From Hygrocybe punicea (taxonomy: Eukaryota; Basidiomycota; Agaricomycetes; Agaricales; Hygrophoraceae), in contig OY744463.1 of assembly GCA_963556145.1 (NCBI GenBank), forward strand, positions 3,038,001 to 3,102,000: a DNA stretch of 64,000 nucleotides. Reading direction: 5' to 3'. How positions within the stretch are numbered: the first letter of the stretch is position 1; each line of letters opens with the position of its first letter. Shown in pieces: positions 41,812-57,543 of the stretch. The position numbers and the translations under genes were made by a program. The notes beneath the pieces were generated by a model. It saw only the letters and a list, made by a program, of their open reading frames with translations. It was not told the DNA's origin and made no database searches.

Positions 41812-43309
41812 TCACCCTCTCAGGTAACAAGAACATATGCCTAATCGAAAGCCAATGAATTTCGCAGAGAGAGGGCAGAGAACTGACTGGGTCAAGAAGA
41901 TATTAGTGCATTCGATCCCAGTCCCCCGGAATAGTCCCCTGTCTACCCATTCCCCGTCTCCTGAGGCCCGGGCCTCGATCATCTCGTCCACCAGCTGTCA
42001 ATACCAGATGTTTATCCACGAGCTATTTGGAAATGACATCTGTACAGGCGAGGATAAGGGAGGTAGAAGGACGTACATCGTTCAGAATATTGGCAGACTT
42101 CGTCATGGTGGACAAAAAGGCGGTCAGCTGCACGTCTTCGTATTCCTGAAAAAAAAGGGTCAGCAAAGGGGGATTTGATAATGAATGAAAGAAGTATGTA
42201 CAGTCTCGAATTCTCCACGGAATTCCTTGTTTTCACTGGCCGGCAACGAAGCGATCAAAGCTGAAAGTGAACGAAGTGTGGCATGATCTTTCGGTGCTTG
42301 ACCTTTCGGGGGAAATAAGGGGGGGAGAGAAAGTATAAGAAAGGTGTTGCTCACCAGCCAGTACGTCTGATACATACTGCACTAGGACCAAGATTCGATC
42401 GTGCAACATTTTGACAGCAGCTCTTTGCGTTTGTAAGTGCGACTCCACTAGGAAGAGCGGTTAGAGATACTAGTGTGGTGTCAAACAGGGCGTACAGCTG
42501 GTCCCGCCTCCACCCCCTCTAGCTGTCCAGTCAACAGCAATTCTTTCTGCCTCGCCAGTCTCGACATTGAATGATGCTTCAATAAACACTGAGCGTGACT
42601 TCCGATCCTTGATCTCTACTGTGGGTTCATAGGCTTTGAAAGGAAGCGTCTGGACGTTAACGTCAGAGGTCGATCGTTGGCAGGAGAATGGCTGAAGTAG
42701 GAGAAGAAGTGGAGTTGAGCAATATCCCGTGAACTAAATAATGCATTTAGCAATTTGCATCAAGATTAGGAGATCGTGGCACCTGTTCGTGCAAAGCAAT
42801 GTGACGAGCTGTCGGGTGTGGCGCAACACTATACCAGCCTATGAATTCGAGAGACGGGAACACTTGCTTATCTGGGGGATACCGTCATGACGAATTCAAT
42901 GATGGTAGAACAATAGAACACACACATTGATCTCTCCTAGACACCAAGAACCCATGGTCTACCAAATCGTCGTTCCCTTCCACGGCGAGTTCAAAGGTAT
43001 TGACTATCTCAACTTCCCGTCCGTTCTGGGTTCCCAAAAGTGCTCCAAGAACTGTGCGGAAAAGTCAGTAGATAACGCAATACGAAGAGCGGTGAAACCA
43101 ACCGAATGGCGAGCTGGATTTAGTTTGGAGTTTTAATCTCGTCAAGTGTTCGGAGATATTCAAAATAGGGAGAGGGTGTCTGTTTGAAACAATCAGTCGA
43201 ATGTGCAAGGCAACGCTGCTGGGTTGGGTACCTACAAAGACAACGAAAGCCCCGAAGTCGTGGTAGAAGGTAGAACAACGGGAAGCTCATCGGTCTCCAT
43301 TGCGCTCAT
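41812..43309 (-). CDS. CSN6: COP9 signalosome subunit 6 (CSN6)
   Basis: This is the non-catalytic MPN-domain subunit of the complex that removes NEDD8 from cullins. It starts MSAMETDELPVVLPSTTTSG with LSLSLHPLPILNISEHLTRL across an intron, then VLGALLGTQNGREVEIVNTF, QYKQVFPSLEFIGWYSVAPH, LPFKAYEPTVEIKDRKSRSV, FIEASFNVETGEAERIAVDW and TARGGGGTS. The C-terminal helices are SHLQTQRAAVKMLHDRILVL, TLRSLSALIASLPASENKEF and EYEDVQLTAFLSTMTKSANI. The JAMM metal site is not seen (TARHIALHEQ in place of the HxH pattern), as expected for CSN6. The final exon after ILND is less certain; the 41812 end is a frame end, not a family match. Confidence 0.85.
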
Positions 43310-43437
43310 TGTGAGACTAAACTTGAAAGTGAATATATAATGAGCACGTGCCAATGGAATGCGCGTCCAGACCTGCCCTATACAACACAGCTCCTTCGGT
43401 TTTCTCTGTCACCATCGAGCAGCGTCTCGCGTCCACA
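43310..43437. promoter_or_regulatory. Divergent promoter between CSN6 and MCM5
   Basis: It contains CACGTG (43345-43350) directly followed by CCAAT (43351-43355), with a TATATAA-like stretch at about 43334-43340. No intact ACGCGT (MBF) box was found, though cell-cycle control of MCM5 would lead one to expect it. Confidence 0.45.
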
Positions 43438-46338
<2,901 letters not shown>

Positions 46339-46409
46339 GTACTAGCTATTGGTAGGTAACAATGTAAAGCAGATAGGATGATAGCAAGCAGAACGAGGAT
46401 GAATGTGTC

Positions 46410-46483
46410 GCCCGCCTAGCTCAACTGGATAGAGCGTCAGACTTTTAATCTGAAGGTTGCGAGTTCGATCCTCGCGGTGGGCT
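46410..46483 (+). tRNA. tRNA-Lys (anticodon TTT)
   Basis: A complete cloverleaf reads off directly. The acceptor stem GCCCGCC pairs with GGTGGGC (one G-T). D arm GCTC/GAGC around AACTGGATA. Anticodon stem TCAGA/TCTGA with loop CTTTTAA, so the anticodon is TTT. T arm GCGAG/CTCGC with loop TTCGATC. There is no intron. A run of seven T (46493-46499) follows as RNA polymerase III terminator. Confidence 0.97.
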
Positions 46484-46846
46484 GCGACAAACTTTTTTTG
46501 TGCGGATGACGATGTTCCGTTGGCAGTGCCGTGTTCGATCGCAAATTGGACACGACTGTACACGGCGACTGCCACGTATGCTTTTCTGCATTTGTTACCA
46601 GGCGCTTAGCCTTGTATGACAGATCAGCGCCCAGATATATGAAGGCTGCGCAGTGTGAGAAACTCGACTTGTTATAATAAAACCTCAGCTGACTGACGCG
46701 GCCCTGCTGCGGTGCCCTTATTGACTCGTTTCTCCCAGTCGTCGTCTACCAAGCTCCAACTCCCCAACTTCCCAACTCCCCCTTCCTCTCCTTCGCTCCC
46801 GTCCCAGTCACATATTAAAACATACCCGCAGCCGCCCACATACATC
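46484..46846. promoter_or_regulatory. Upstream region of the C2H2 factor
   Basis: Apart from the tRNA terminator, this holds a C/T-rich leader (about 46740-46805) directly before the ATG, as often found in strongly expressed fungal genes. An in-frame upstream ATG lies at 46712, so a longer protein cannot be excluded. Confidence 0.4.
46493..46499 (+). terminator. Pol III T-run terminator for tRNA-Lys
   Basis: Seven consecutive T start nine bases after the discriminator base. Confidence 0.85.
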
Positions 46847-47919
46847 ATGTCCTCTTTCATCTCCTCGCCCTTGCCTGATGACTTTGAACTCCTCGACTTT
46901 GCAAAGGAACACCAAGGCCTTGGCCTCTTCAACTCACCCTCCGACGTCCTTGCTCCTCACCCAGACCAGTTCGAGTCTGAACTCGACTCAAACCTCGCTG
47001 CCTTCGACCAGCTCCAGCTCCAGCTCCTCACCTTCGACTACCCCTTCTTGAGGTCTGACACGCCCACGTGTGGGCCCCCCTCTACTTTCACACTTTCCTC
47101 AGACTCAGCTTATGACTCCCTGTCCTCTCACTCCGAGTCATATTACAACTACCCCCACTCTCCTTACTCCCCAACAAACTACTCCTTCCCCCTCGACCTT
47201 GACATGGACTTTCAGAAGTTCAGAGTAGACGCTGTTTCCGACTACGCCGCTGTCAACTCCACTCAGTCATCCAACGGCACTCTCCCAACCACAGTCGATC
47301 CCACTTCCTTTGGAACTCTCCCCCCCACTCCTCCCCACAGCCCTCCCGTCCCCTCCATCGAGCCCTTTGACTCTAGCTTCTCCGATTATGGTCCTCCCTC
47401 TCGGTCCGCGGCCCCAGACTACTACACCCAGCTCAGCTACAACCCTAACGCCATGGCAACCGTCTCCCCTTCTCGTGTTTCCGCCCAATTGCCTCTCGTC
47501 CCTCGCCCTCGTCCTTCTAGCGACGACGGTTACAAGGGCGATCCCCGCAAAAAGTACAAATGCACCTCCTGCCCCCGTGGTGATTTTCTCTTTCTTTATT
47601 CATTCCCCACTCGCCCTCACACAGCCATCCAGGTTTTGCTCGCGCCTACAATTTGAAAACCCACATGGCAACTCACGACCCCAACAGGCTCAAACCCCAC
47701 GTCTGTCCACACCACGTTTGTGGTCGCTCTTTCAGCCGGAAGCATGACTTGGGCAGGCACCTCGTCAGCATCCACAGGGATGATTCTGTAACTTCCTCCC
47801 ATCACTCTACGTCCACTAAGAAGCCAATCGGCGTCGAGAAAGGTCCACGAGGCTGGTGCGACGCTTGCGGCAAGGGCTGGGTTGGCAGGGACAGAGACTG
47901 CACATGCCACATCAAGTAG
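46847..47919 (+). CDS. C2H2 zinc-finger transcription factor
   Basis: A presumed nuclear DNA-binding regulator. The long N-terminal part is rich in Ser, Pro, Tyr and Asp (MSSFISSPLPDDFELLDFAK; SAYDSLSSHSESYYNYPHSP), looking like an activation region. Two C2H2 fingers follow: KYKCTSCPRGFARAYNLKTH (split by an intron starting at about 47580, ending about 47633) and PHVCPHHVCGRSFSRKHDLG followed by RHLVSIH. A Cys-rich tail (GWCDACGKGWVGRDRDCTCH) might bind more metal. TAG at 47917-47919. The linker between fingers is longer than TGEKP. Target genes cannot be predicted. The first in-frame ATG of the long upstream frame (46712) would add 45 residues. Confidence 0.85.
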
Positions 47920-48428
47920 TCCGTCGACCACTCTCAAACCCCACCAAATTTCATATGTCAGTAGTCCCTCCTCTTATATTGGCTTCTTGTTCCGTCCTCA
48001 TATTCCCTTAGACTAGGGCAAGCTCTGGTTTTGGCCCTCGTCAACAGATTTGCTTCCTCTATGCAATCACGCCGAGCGTTATCCGACGAGTCACGTATCG
48101 TACCGTTCAGATCAATATCATCTGGGCCCCGCGACGAACGTGTCCTCGATATGCTCATCACCTACTCGACCTTATCCTATTTTTCTCGCTTCCTGGATTT
48201 TGTCAACCAATTCCCCCCGTCCTGTCTTGTCTAGCTGCGACTCTTCATTCCATCTCTCGAGCTTGTTTTTTTCTTTCTCTTCTCTGTCTGGGCTGTTGCT
48301 GAAGGACTCTTATTCCCCCTCTAATTAAATGTACCCTGTACTTGTTTAGCTGTCAGATTCTTGAAATGTTTAGTTTCGTACTTGTCCTCAATATGAAGCT
48401 CTGAGCTTTTTTCACTGTGTGATCAGAC
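47920..48428. other. Spacer between the C2H2 factor and MED6
   Basis: It is T/C-rich, has no coding signature, and probably holds the 3' untranslated region of the zinc-finger gene and the MED6 promoter. Confidence 0.5.
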
Positions 48429-49540
48429 ATGGAGATCAACGACCTTCACCCTCCTGATGACTACAGTCACAGATTTTTCATCTGGCATGAATGGATTCAG
48501 GTGCTGTACAATCCTTCTCTGCTAATTTAATTCTCCTTCCACCCCTCCCATCGTAGGCGAACGGACCGCTCACGACAGAGAACGTATTCGACTACTTCGC
48601 CACATCCATGTTCTACGACAAGCAGAGCAATAACCAAGTCCTGCGAATGCAGACTATGCATACCGGGATGCCCATCCTTAATGAGGCAGAGGAACTCAAG
48701 TAAATCTAGCCAGTGCTTCATGCGTTCGTCTTTTCTTTACACGACGACACCACAGGCGGTTCACCGGTATAGAGTTCGCTCTCGTGCACGCCGTGCCTCC
48801 GTCAATGTTCGTCATTCACAAACGAGAGAGGTTGTCCCTCGAAGATGGTACGACGCCCCCAGCCGTTCGCTTGTTGTATCCTCTGGTAACCATCAACAGT
48901 CCGCCCTCTTGCCGCGTACTTCATAATGAACAATCGCATTTATCAATCTCCCGACGTCTACACTGTATTGTCGAATCGTCTAGTAGGCACCCCCCCCACC
49001 CCTCCTGCATTTGCACCACTCGTGGCGTTGCTAATAGATACCACACAGCTCACATCCCTGTACTCCTTGCAATCCTCACTCGACATCCTGCGTGCGCACA
49101 GGCCAGATTTCACCCCTAGAACGGGATTCGTCTGGCCCATCGTGGACTCGTCTTCCGGCGCAGATGACGCCAACAAACGACGTGGCACCAGCGAGGAGCC
49201 ACCCAGTATGGACGACGACCACCAGCAACACGATACTCTCGAGAAACGCAGACTAGCTTCCGCCACGACCGGCCCAAAGCGGCAGCAGAATAACATGCTT
49301 TTATTCAACGCCATGCGCACTACGGCGGCGCACTCCAAGATGGCATTTCCGTCCCGTGCGTTTGCACTCGGTGATCCTGATGTTGCGCCATCAGAACCTG
49401 CTACGGCTTCTGTCTCTGCTTCCGCTGCTGTAACTGGAGCAGGGACGCGGTCCTCTGCTACGTCGACTCCCGCCGCCTCGCAGGAACATCCACCAAAAGT
49501 AGCTGCCGGTGGCGGCAAGAGGAAGAGGAAACGTAAGTGA
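48429..49540 (+). CDS. MED6: Mediator complex subunit 6 (MED6)
   Basis: This is a head-module subunit of Mediator, linking activators to RNA polymerase II. Exons read MEINDLHPPDDYSHRFFIWH, EWIQ/ANGPLTTENVFDYFAT, SMFYDKQSNNQVLRMQTMHT, RFTGIEFALVHAVPPSMFVI and HKRERLSLED. Then comes FIMNNRIYQSPDVYTVLSNR and SLYSLQSSLDILRAHRPDFT, ending in a Lys/Arg tail (GGGKRKRKRK) that may be a nuclear signal. SPFYDxxSNN-type and YQAP-type (here YQSP) motifs are those of MED6. It has four to five exons; the C-terminal third (Ser/Ala/Thr-rich) is fungal-specific. TGA at 49538-49540. Confidence 0.93.
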
Positions 49541-49807
49541 CGAAGGCCTCTATCCTCCACAGTGCTCTTGAAAGCATCTGGCTTTAAAGGAACTTCGCTG
49601 GCGCAACCAGTGGTCTAGAATGGTCTGTGGGGAGGAGTCCTTTGCGAAGGCCTGAGAATATTGATTTCTAATAACGTTGTCGTTCACCGAGATGTTTTCG
49701 TTGCAAGGTGCGCTTTGCAGGATTCGTTGGAACAAGAATGTCAAGTCTTCTGTTACCGTAAAGTATAAGAATTTCCTCGACCAACAACTGCCAATAATTT
49801 ACACATG

Positions 49808-50673
49808 TTATCGTACACCAACCCCTGCAAATTTCGTGGTCAACCATCCAAGGGGCCTTTGCAAACTCGTGCCCCGAGAGCCCATCCCGCCGCCGCCTAC
49901 ACCGAGGGACAGTGGGTTCGCAGACGCATACGAATCCTTTCTTGCCTTCGCTGCCTGCTGTACTGTTCGTACGTAATGGTTGTCAGCAGAGTTGAGAGAA
50001 GGATCTGCTTCGGGTTTGACAGGACATGAACGGGTTTCACCAACCTGAGTTGTCTATCTCTTCGACATTCGTCTCCAGAACCAAGCCACCCTGAATGATC
50101 TCGGCGAGTACGTGGTGAGCCTGCACACACAAGCAGTAAGCAATGAAAGTAGAGAATTTCTTTCTCCCTCGACGGGAGAAACGATGCACACCTCATCGAA
50201 ATGGAAAACGAGGTCTAACTCGCACACATTCTCGAACGCCCTATCCAGGGACTCCACGAAAACCTGAACGAGAACTTCACGATAAGCTCACTTCTGGGAG
50301 TCATAAGATCCCTTACCTGTATCAAATCAAGAATTCCGAGCTCGCTTTCTGCTGCGTCGACAACAAAAACAAAATAAAGCGTCGCATAGCATCGATAGAC
50401 AACCCGCCACCTCTCGTCGTCGTCGTTTTGCGGCCCCAGAAATGCCTCCAGCTCTGGTGCATCAAGGAAGTTGCAGAGTCCCATCGGACGCGAACTTATC
50501 AGAGAGAATATCTTCTCCACGAGCGTCCGTGACGACTGGTGGAGAGGGGTGTAGAACTTGGTCAGTCGGGCGGCGCCAGACGTGTTGACTGAGCAAAAGC
50601 GAAGCGAATGAGTGTACGGTTATCGTGCATGAAAGGACGGTTAGAGCGGACAAATGAGGACTGCGTGTATCAT
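49808..50673 (-). CDS. APS3: AP-3 adaptor complex subunit sigma
   Basis: The small subunit of the AP-3 coat sorts cargo from Golgi/endosome to vacuole. Exon 1 MIHAVLI joins over an intron to FNTSGAARLTKFYTPLHQSS, RTLVEKIFSLISSRPMGLCN, RWRVVYRCYATLYFVFVVDA, ESELGILDLIQVFVESLDRA, FENVCELDLVFHFDEAHHVL and AEIIQGGLVLETNVEEIDNS. The C-terminal exon gives VQQAAKARKDSYASANPLSL and ends GWLTTKFAGVGVR (TAA 49808-49810). The sigma-adaptin LCNFLD and FVVD.SE.EL pattern fits AP-3 rather than AP-1/2. Five exons. Length about 200 aa, slightly longer than yeast Aps3. Confidence 0.92.
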
Positions 50674-50802
50674 GACTGTTTTCAGCTTGAACCAGGGAGT
50701 TGAAGTTCAGGAAGTCGAAGTTCAGGAAACAAATTTGTTCAACGACTTGAGCTGACAGTTATCATGATCTAGTAATATTCGGTGGTGCTACGACATCTTT
50801 GC

Positions 50803-53771
50803 TCAAAAATCGTCCCGAGGAAGCTTCCAACCCGGCTGCAACCTACCTGCAAGGTTGCTGACAGGCCCCGACAAACCGGCCTGACTTTTAAAGCTCTCCA
50901 GAAAGTTCTTAATCAGATTATAATCGACAGGTTCCTCGCCATCGCCATACTCGTCCTCATAGCCTCCATCAAGAACAGCCTTGAGTTCTGCATCCATGGC
51001 GGCCTCGATATCTCGCTCTTCATCTTGAGGAATTGCCTCGGCCTTGGCCTTACCCTTGTCGCCTACCGGAGACCCAGCCTTCCCCTCAAGCTTCCCGCGC
51101 GCTAACTCCGCATCCATGGCCTGCATGACAGCTTCAAAAGAATCGAGATCTGGATTCGCATTTCGACGAGGTCCTGGAGCGGAGGTTCGTGGCTTAGATT
51201 CTCTTCCAAGCAATGGGGCTGATTTCTCGGCTGTTATTGACGAATGGTCATGCATCTCAGCCATGGCACTGGCCGGTATAAAAGCTGGTAGTGAAGTCAA
51301 GTCGCCTTTCACAGGGAAAAAAAAAAGAATGCTTACCCCCCCTTTTTTTACGATCCTGCAGAATGTCGTTCCACTGCTCGTCAGTTATCCCGAGGGCCTG
51401 ACGTGAAAACTCCAGAAATTCTGCTTCTTCATCTTCCATGTCCACTTCCATATCGCCTACCACTTGAGGCTGCTCGTCTTCATCTTCTTCGTCTTCACCT
51501 GCAGCTTCCTCATCAGTTTCATCATCGGGATCAACACCGTCGAATTCGTCCCTCTGTAGGATTGGTTTTCTGATGGGTTTAAAGCGAGGTGCCGTCTCGT
51601 TATCCAGCGTCACTTCCTCCACACCTGTTTCCATTGTGACTGGCGTAACTTTCTGGGAGTTGCTGTGAAAAGAAGCAGGCATCTTTCCGTACTCGGATGG
51701 TTCTAATGCCGGGACCAGCTTATCCATGGCGGCTTGCCGAGCGCTTTCGTCCATCAAGCCATCTTCATCGTCTGAGAAATTTCCATCGCTGAACTCCTCC
51801 TCTGAAAATTCCTCGCTGACGCATGAAGACATTCAGATGAATGTTGACAGAACAAAGAAAGAATACCCAACTCCTTGAATCGGGCTCCCTCCAAATCACC
51901 TTCGCCCTCAACGAATTCTTCAACCTGTTCCGCCAATTTCTGCAGTTTTGACGCTTGCTCATTTGCAACATGATCCTCGGGTGTTCCGTGGTGATCAACA
52001 TCCATGGTATCGGAATCTGAACGCTTTTGATTCTGGCTATTGGAAGGTCCCATGGTTTTCTTCAATATACTGTCAAAATCTTCTGCGTCGATGTTCAGCC
52101 AACCATCGGAGTCTTCGACTTCCGTGGTTGAGTCGACAAGAGTGGTCGTTGCTTGCAAAACTGCAGCAGTGACAAGGCTCGCAAAGGACTCTCGTGTGGC
52201 GTCACTACATGAACCCGTCAGTTGCTGCACCGGTTGAAAATGCCATAGGCATACTCTTCGCGTTTCACTTCAATGAATAAGGCCGCCGCCCTGTCTTCAA
52301 GGGCTGTCCACAGTTTGGATCCTTCGTGTTCGCCTTTGAAGTAATTCGCGGCGACGAGATTTTGAATGTATTTGACATAGTCGGGATTACGGCGGAGTGC
52401 TTCCTTCCGTGCCTCCATCTAGTTACAAAAATATATTAACGACTTCAAATGAAGGGGACTGGTAATGCATACAAATGATTCGGTCGCATCGGCATCGGCA
52501 TTGAAGGCATCTCTGCGGCCTTTGCTTTCCTGATACAGAATTTCGAAACCACTAGCCTGCAGGAGTGTCAGGTCGTTTCGGAATGCATCATGATTAACGT
52601 ATATACAATCTTCATTCCCACATCCCGCCATCTCCATTCTTGGGTTCCCTCTGTTTCTTGCCAGTGGCCAAAGATTTTCGGTGGGTAAAATATTTGCGCA
52701 ACAAGTTGGGCATAGGCGGTTCTTGTCATTCGCACTGTCCGTAGAACACAAGGCTCAGGCGGAAAACGAGCCATTCGATGTACTGCCTGATTGAACAATA
52801 AGTTAATTGAAACCTAGAGAGGTAAATAGTCAACATACACTTAACTGGATGGCATCCCTCGTATAGAACGTCTCAATTGCCTTTTGCACAAGCGAGGGAT
52901 GGACGGATAACGACTTCGCTACATCGAGGGGGAGATAACACTTCGTGCGATGAAGGTGTTGGCGCAAGGATGAAGGATACCTGTAGGCAGGCTTCAGCAT
53001 ACACAGAAAGGTAAAAGGCGTTATGACTCACCCAGAAATTCTTCGCCACACTGTCTGCTCGACTTCTGGTGGTGCGAGCGTAATGACAGCTGGATCTCGC
53101 ACAAGTTTCAAGGCATCGCGAATAGCAATAAACTCGTCATCTTCTACATCCTCACCATCGCCACTCTCTTTGGCGCCGAACAGTTGACGCCGGGGTGTTC
53201 TAGATGGTGGAGACACGTGTGAGATAGGGATGAGATGGAGGCGGGAACCGAAGATCCAGACCTATAGGTAGATTTCGACGTAAATAATTGTTCTTACCCA
53301 TGGACGATGAGGCCGCACCCTGTTTTCGGAGTTCATGGGTTGCACCCATGCGGGCAGAGTTTCCGCTGCCTCGATTAATAGAAACTCTCCGTCCGAATCG
53401 AAAACGCTACAATGGTTCACGACGTTCATTCCTGAACACTGATGAAAGAGTAATAAAACCCACCCGATGACAAGGTCCCATTTCGCACTGATCTCTTTCA
53501 ACAACCACACAATACACCATTCATCATCTACACAGTCTCCCACTCTGACCCTTCCTTCAAGCACCCAACCATCGCCATCCGGGTCTGATGCAACCTTGAG
53601 TTCAAACGCATCACGGTGCCAAAGGAAATCAGGCAGTAAAGACCCGACAAAGATTTGTATGCAAGCCGCGAATGTTGTCACAGAAGCTCTATCGGAGTGC
53701 CCTAACGGTGGGTAGAGCATGTATTGAACCGTATCCTCAGATATTGATGGGGTTCGACTGAAAATATCCAT
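50803..53771 (-). CDS. ECD: Ecdysoneless/SGT1 (ECD) family protein
   Basis: This family (ECD; the SGT1 suppressor of gcr2 in fungi) acts in transcription of glycolytic genes and in pre-mRNA splicing in other species. It starts MDIFSRTPSISEDTVQYMLY with FVGSLLPDFLWHRDAFELKV, DDEWCIVWLLKEISAKWDLV, VFDSDGEFLLIEAAETLPAW and NRVWIFGSRLHLIPI-type text. Later blocks are HRMARFPPEPCVLRTVRMTR, CGFEILYQESKGRRDAFNAD and NPDYVKYIQNLVAANYFKGE. The C-terminal third is acidic (EFSEEEFSDGNFSDDEDGLM; DVEDEEAEFLEF). About nine exons and 750-800 aa. The track-like start at 53774 is a TTG; ATG 53771 is used. Confidence 0.88.
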
Positions 53772-53849
53772 CAATGTGCAGGTGTTGGAGAGGATTCAAG
53801 TTCAAAGTTCATAGGACCGGCCCGGTGTCTCCGTCTGCTGCTGTCCACG
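53772..53849. promoter_or_regulatory. 78 bp bidirectional promoter (ECD / VMA7)
   Basis: The two ATGs are separated by 78 bp. A small repeat AAGTTCAAAGTTCA lies in the middle. No known site was recognised. Confidence 0.45.
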
Positions 53850-54438
53850 ATGTCCACAACATCCTTCAAGGACCGCAATCTCTTGGCGGTCATTGGAGAT
53901 GAGGTTCGCGCACAATAACCATAACATATTTATTCTGAAGGCACCGTCGGTAGGACTCCATCACGGGCCTCCTCCTTGCAGGAATAGGTCACATTAACGA
54001 ACACCAGAAGAAGAACTTTCTTGTTGTGGACGCAAGTTCGTGTGTGTGGAGTAAGACTTGCTGCTACCACGCTAATAATATTGGGATGCAAATGATTAGA
54101 GACACAAGTATCAACCATCGAAGCTGCCTTTCAGGAGTTCACGGAACGGAAGGACATTGCTATTCTGCTCGTCAACCAACATGTTCAATATCTCCTTCAT
54201 AATTCACCTGGGACGAGCTGATTGTATTTTCTGGGTTAGATTGCAGAGAAGATCCGACATACAGTCGACAAGTATCAACAAGCATTTCCAGCGTTGCTCG
54301 AGATCCCCTCCAAAGATCACCCTTACGGTAGGATTCCTTTCTATGGATGTAAAATGATGTCCATCTCACACTTTCAACGCAGATCCATCGAAAGATTCCG
54401 TGCTCAAGCGTGTACAGAAGCTCTTCGGAGACGTGTAG
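53850..54438 (+). CDS. VMA7: V-type ATPase subunit F (VMA7)
   Basis: This central-stalk subunit of the vacuolar proton pump helps couple V1 and V0. Exons give [64 protein letters not shown] with [24 protein letters not shown] with EIPSKDHPY, and [28 protein letters not shown], the FxxF-TxRxDIAILLINQ-like block and [15 protein letters not shown] are family signatures. Five to six exons, product about 122 aa, standard. TAG at 54436-54438. Confidence 0.95.
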
Positions 54439-54707
54439 TCACCGCAGTCGAAATAAACATCGACGGACATTGCTTACACTATATCAGATACTAGTTGTAT
54501 ACGTTGTAGAGCGGGAAGAATGCGACTGATTCCTCTCATTCAATAACTACCCGTTTGCGATTCGGACTTCGTGAATCTGAATTACTTTTTTAGCGATCAT
54601 CAAGCCAGCAACAGAAGAAAAAATACTTGGCATGTCAACTTGTAGATATCTGAAGACAAAACGGCCATCGTTATTCTGCACTCAGAATCAGGTTGGGCCT
54701 CACAGAG

Positions 54708-55824
54708 TTAGACAACGTTGTCGGGAAGAACCGAACGTACCCTAATGAAGTCCGCATGAATTTCGCCATCAGTCCATACTTGATCCACTGGCTCCCGATT
54801 TGATGTAGGATGTAGCCCTTTTGGTCCTCTCAAGCCTGAAAAAAGTCCCGCAAAGCTCCATACATGGTCTTCATCTTTCTTTGGCACATAAATCGGTTCT
54901 GGTACTGGGCTGTGTAAAGGTGACGGTGGTAACGGTTTACCGCTCAAGTACCGAAACAAACGCTTCGATCGTTCTCTCACATCCCCAGAACAATCTTTGG
55001 CCCACGCTATTGATTCGTCCAGAGTCAATTCGGAGAGCATCGAATATTTATGTCGAGTCCATTCGACCAATGAAACAAAGTAAGACGACTCAGAAGGAGG
55101 GGATGGCGAGCCCAGTGGACGACCTTGGACATAGAAGTGCAAGTGCATGTGTTCTCGACCTGCGGAGTCGGGTGATACCTGGGATTGAACATGGCGATTT
55201 CGGTGCCGCGGGCGATTGACTGAAGGAGGATTGTTGTGAAATGAAAGTGGACCACGAAGATATTTTGCGACCTGAAGAACGTTATGTCTACATCCAGAAA
55301 ATAGAGGGATGGAATGTACGAACCTCAGGAGATACCTTGATCCTTTCGCAAGCATCGTTGTATAAGGCTGTAGGAGAGTTTTTCGAGAATAATTCCGATG
55401 TCACTGCATAGATGAGCAAGGCAGATAGCCCAGCCCCTAATAAAATGACTGTTAAATTTGTGGTTCGCTCCGTGGTTCGCATGACTAAATTTTCAGCGAA
55501 GGGAATCGATTTCTAAGAGAGAGAATTGAACATACCTTTGCCCCCAGTACTCAACTCTGACCATTTCTTCACCTTCTCTCCGTGTTTCAAAGATGGTTGG
55601 GCGAGCCCTAATTGAAATGGCCCGACGAAATCATTGCTTGGATGCGCACCCGGTGTCTGGTCGAGAGACTGCGACAGAAGGGACGAAGGAAGCTGATCGC
55701 GACGAGTCGCGTATTTCCTCGATACAAAAATAAACCTCAAAGGTGGTCGTGATGGTGATAGGTTGGTTATGGCTGGCGTTTGCGTTCTGAGCAGCGAAGC
55801 CTGCAGTGTCAGCTGCCAATGCAT
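54708..55824 (-). CDS. TIM21: Mitochondrial import inner membrane translocase TIM21
   Basis: This TIM23-associated protein contacts Tom22 and moves presequence proteins and respiratory chain units. The N-terminus (MHWQLTLQASLLRTQTPAIT, then RFIFVSRKYATRRDQ) is a presequence. A membrane segment follows an intron: RTTNLTVILLGAGLSALLIY, AVTSELFSKNSPTALYNDAC. The intermembrane-space domain has VAKYLRGPLSFHN, HMHLHFYVQG and the end VPEPIYVPKKDEDHVWSFAG. Three to four exons. The SPTxxYNxACExI and YLxGPLxFHN text is the family signature. The stop is at 54708-54710. It is convergent with VMA7. Confidence 0.92.
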
Positions 55825-56901
55825 GAAGGACGAGATTTGCTAGTAGTAGCTGCTATACAACCGTGACGGGCAACTAGTAATTTTAGTGACCCTTCGTTCG
55901 CAGATCGTTTGACTCTGCTTTACTCCAGAGCCAAAGACCTCGACCTCAACTCGCATCGTGGTCGACCAGCCGGGACCGCATCATGTCATTCAATGTGAAG
56001 GGTCGGGCACAAACAAGGACCCGTTCCTACAGTAATACCCTTCACCGCGCTGAAGAAATCCCGACATTCTCCTTCCGTGAACCAACCGTGAACTAACCGA
56101 TTTGTAGATATTCTTTGCCAGGCGTCAACGTTTACTCGTTAAAAGCTCGTTCCTCAGCACGTACATGGACAGCGGAGAAAGGAGGAACCAATGTAGTTGC
56201 AACATCTGGAAGACCTAAAGCATGCCCTCACCCTCACCCGCACAGTACTAGTCGCGCCCAATATTAATGTTCCCTTGCAAGACAACGCGCTCTCTCGGGT
56301 TTATCTCACTCTTCATGTTTCCACGCGAAAGATAGTAGGGCGAAGTCAAGAATATCGAGCCCAGATCGTTGTTAATGTTGGCGGATCTAACTTGTGTCTG
56401 GAGAAAGCATTTACTGTCGTCTCCCATTTTTAAGTAATGTAACTGTTACATTTTCCCCTCTCCCGTCGTTTCGGCCACCTGATCCAAAGCCAAGGATGGT
56501 CACAACTGCCTAGGTTCTATTGCTATACGGTCAGGTCAATGTTCTTATCGACCAACTAAGGTGAACGTTCTTGCTGCTTCCCTGGACGCCCAGTCGACAT
56601 TCCTCCGCCATGCGAATGCAGTCTCCTGGTGTATTTCAACATCCCATAGTTTTCGTGTTATGTGGTGGGTACGTTTGATCTCGATGTTCAGGCCAAAATG
56701 AAGCACGAGTGCATGCACAATGATAGTTGTATCGAATTAGATGAGCTCTGTTCATCCACTTCGACTTGCAGTCTTACGGCAGCGCACAAGCATTCACTGT
56801 AGAAGCTGGATTTGAGAGTAGTCATACCGACATGAAATCTGAATAGAAAATGCTCCTGTACTTGAGAAAACTTTACAATGCAGAATAAATAGGTTGCATA
56901 A
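55825..56901. other. 1.08 kb spacer without a recognisable gene
   Basis: It lies between the TIM21 start and the histone H3 stop. The frames are short and their translations show no motif; the longest (56197-56433) has no family resemblance. It should contain the TIM21 promoter and H3 3' end. I see no RNA gene or transposon. Confidence 0.5.

Positions 56902-57543
<642 letters not shown>

Noticed and set aside
56197..56433. 78-codon plus-strand frame in the spacer beside H3
   Set aside because: It has a non-ATG start, no motif and no splice-joined neighbours.
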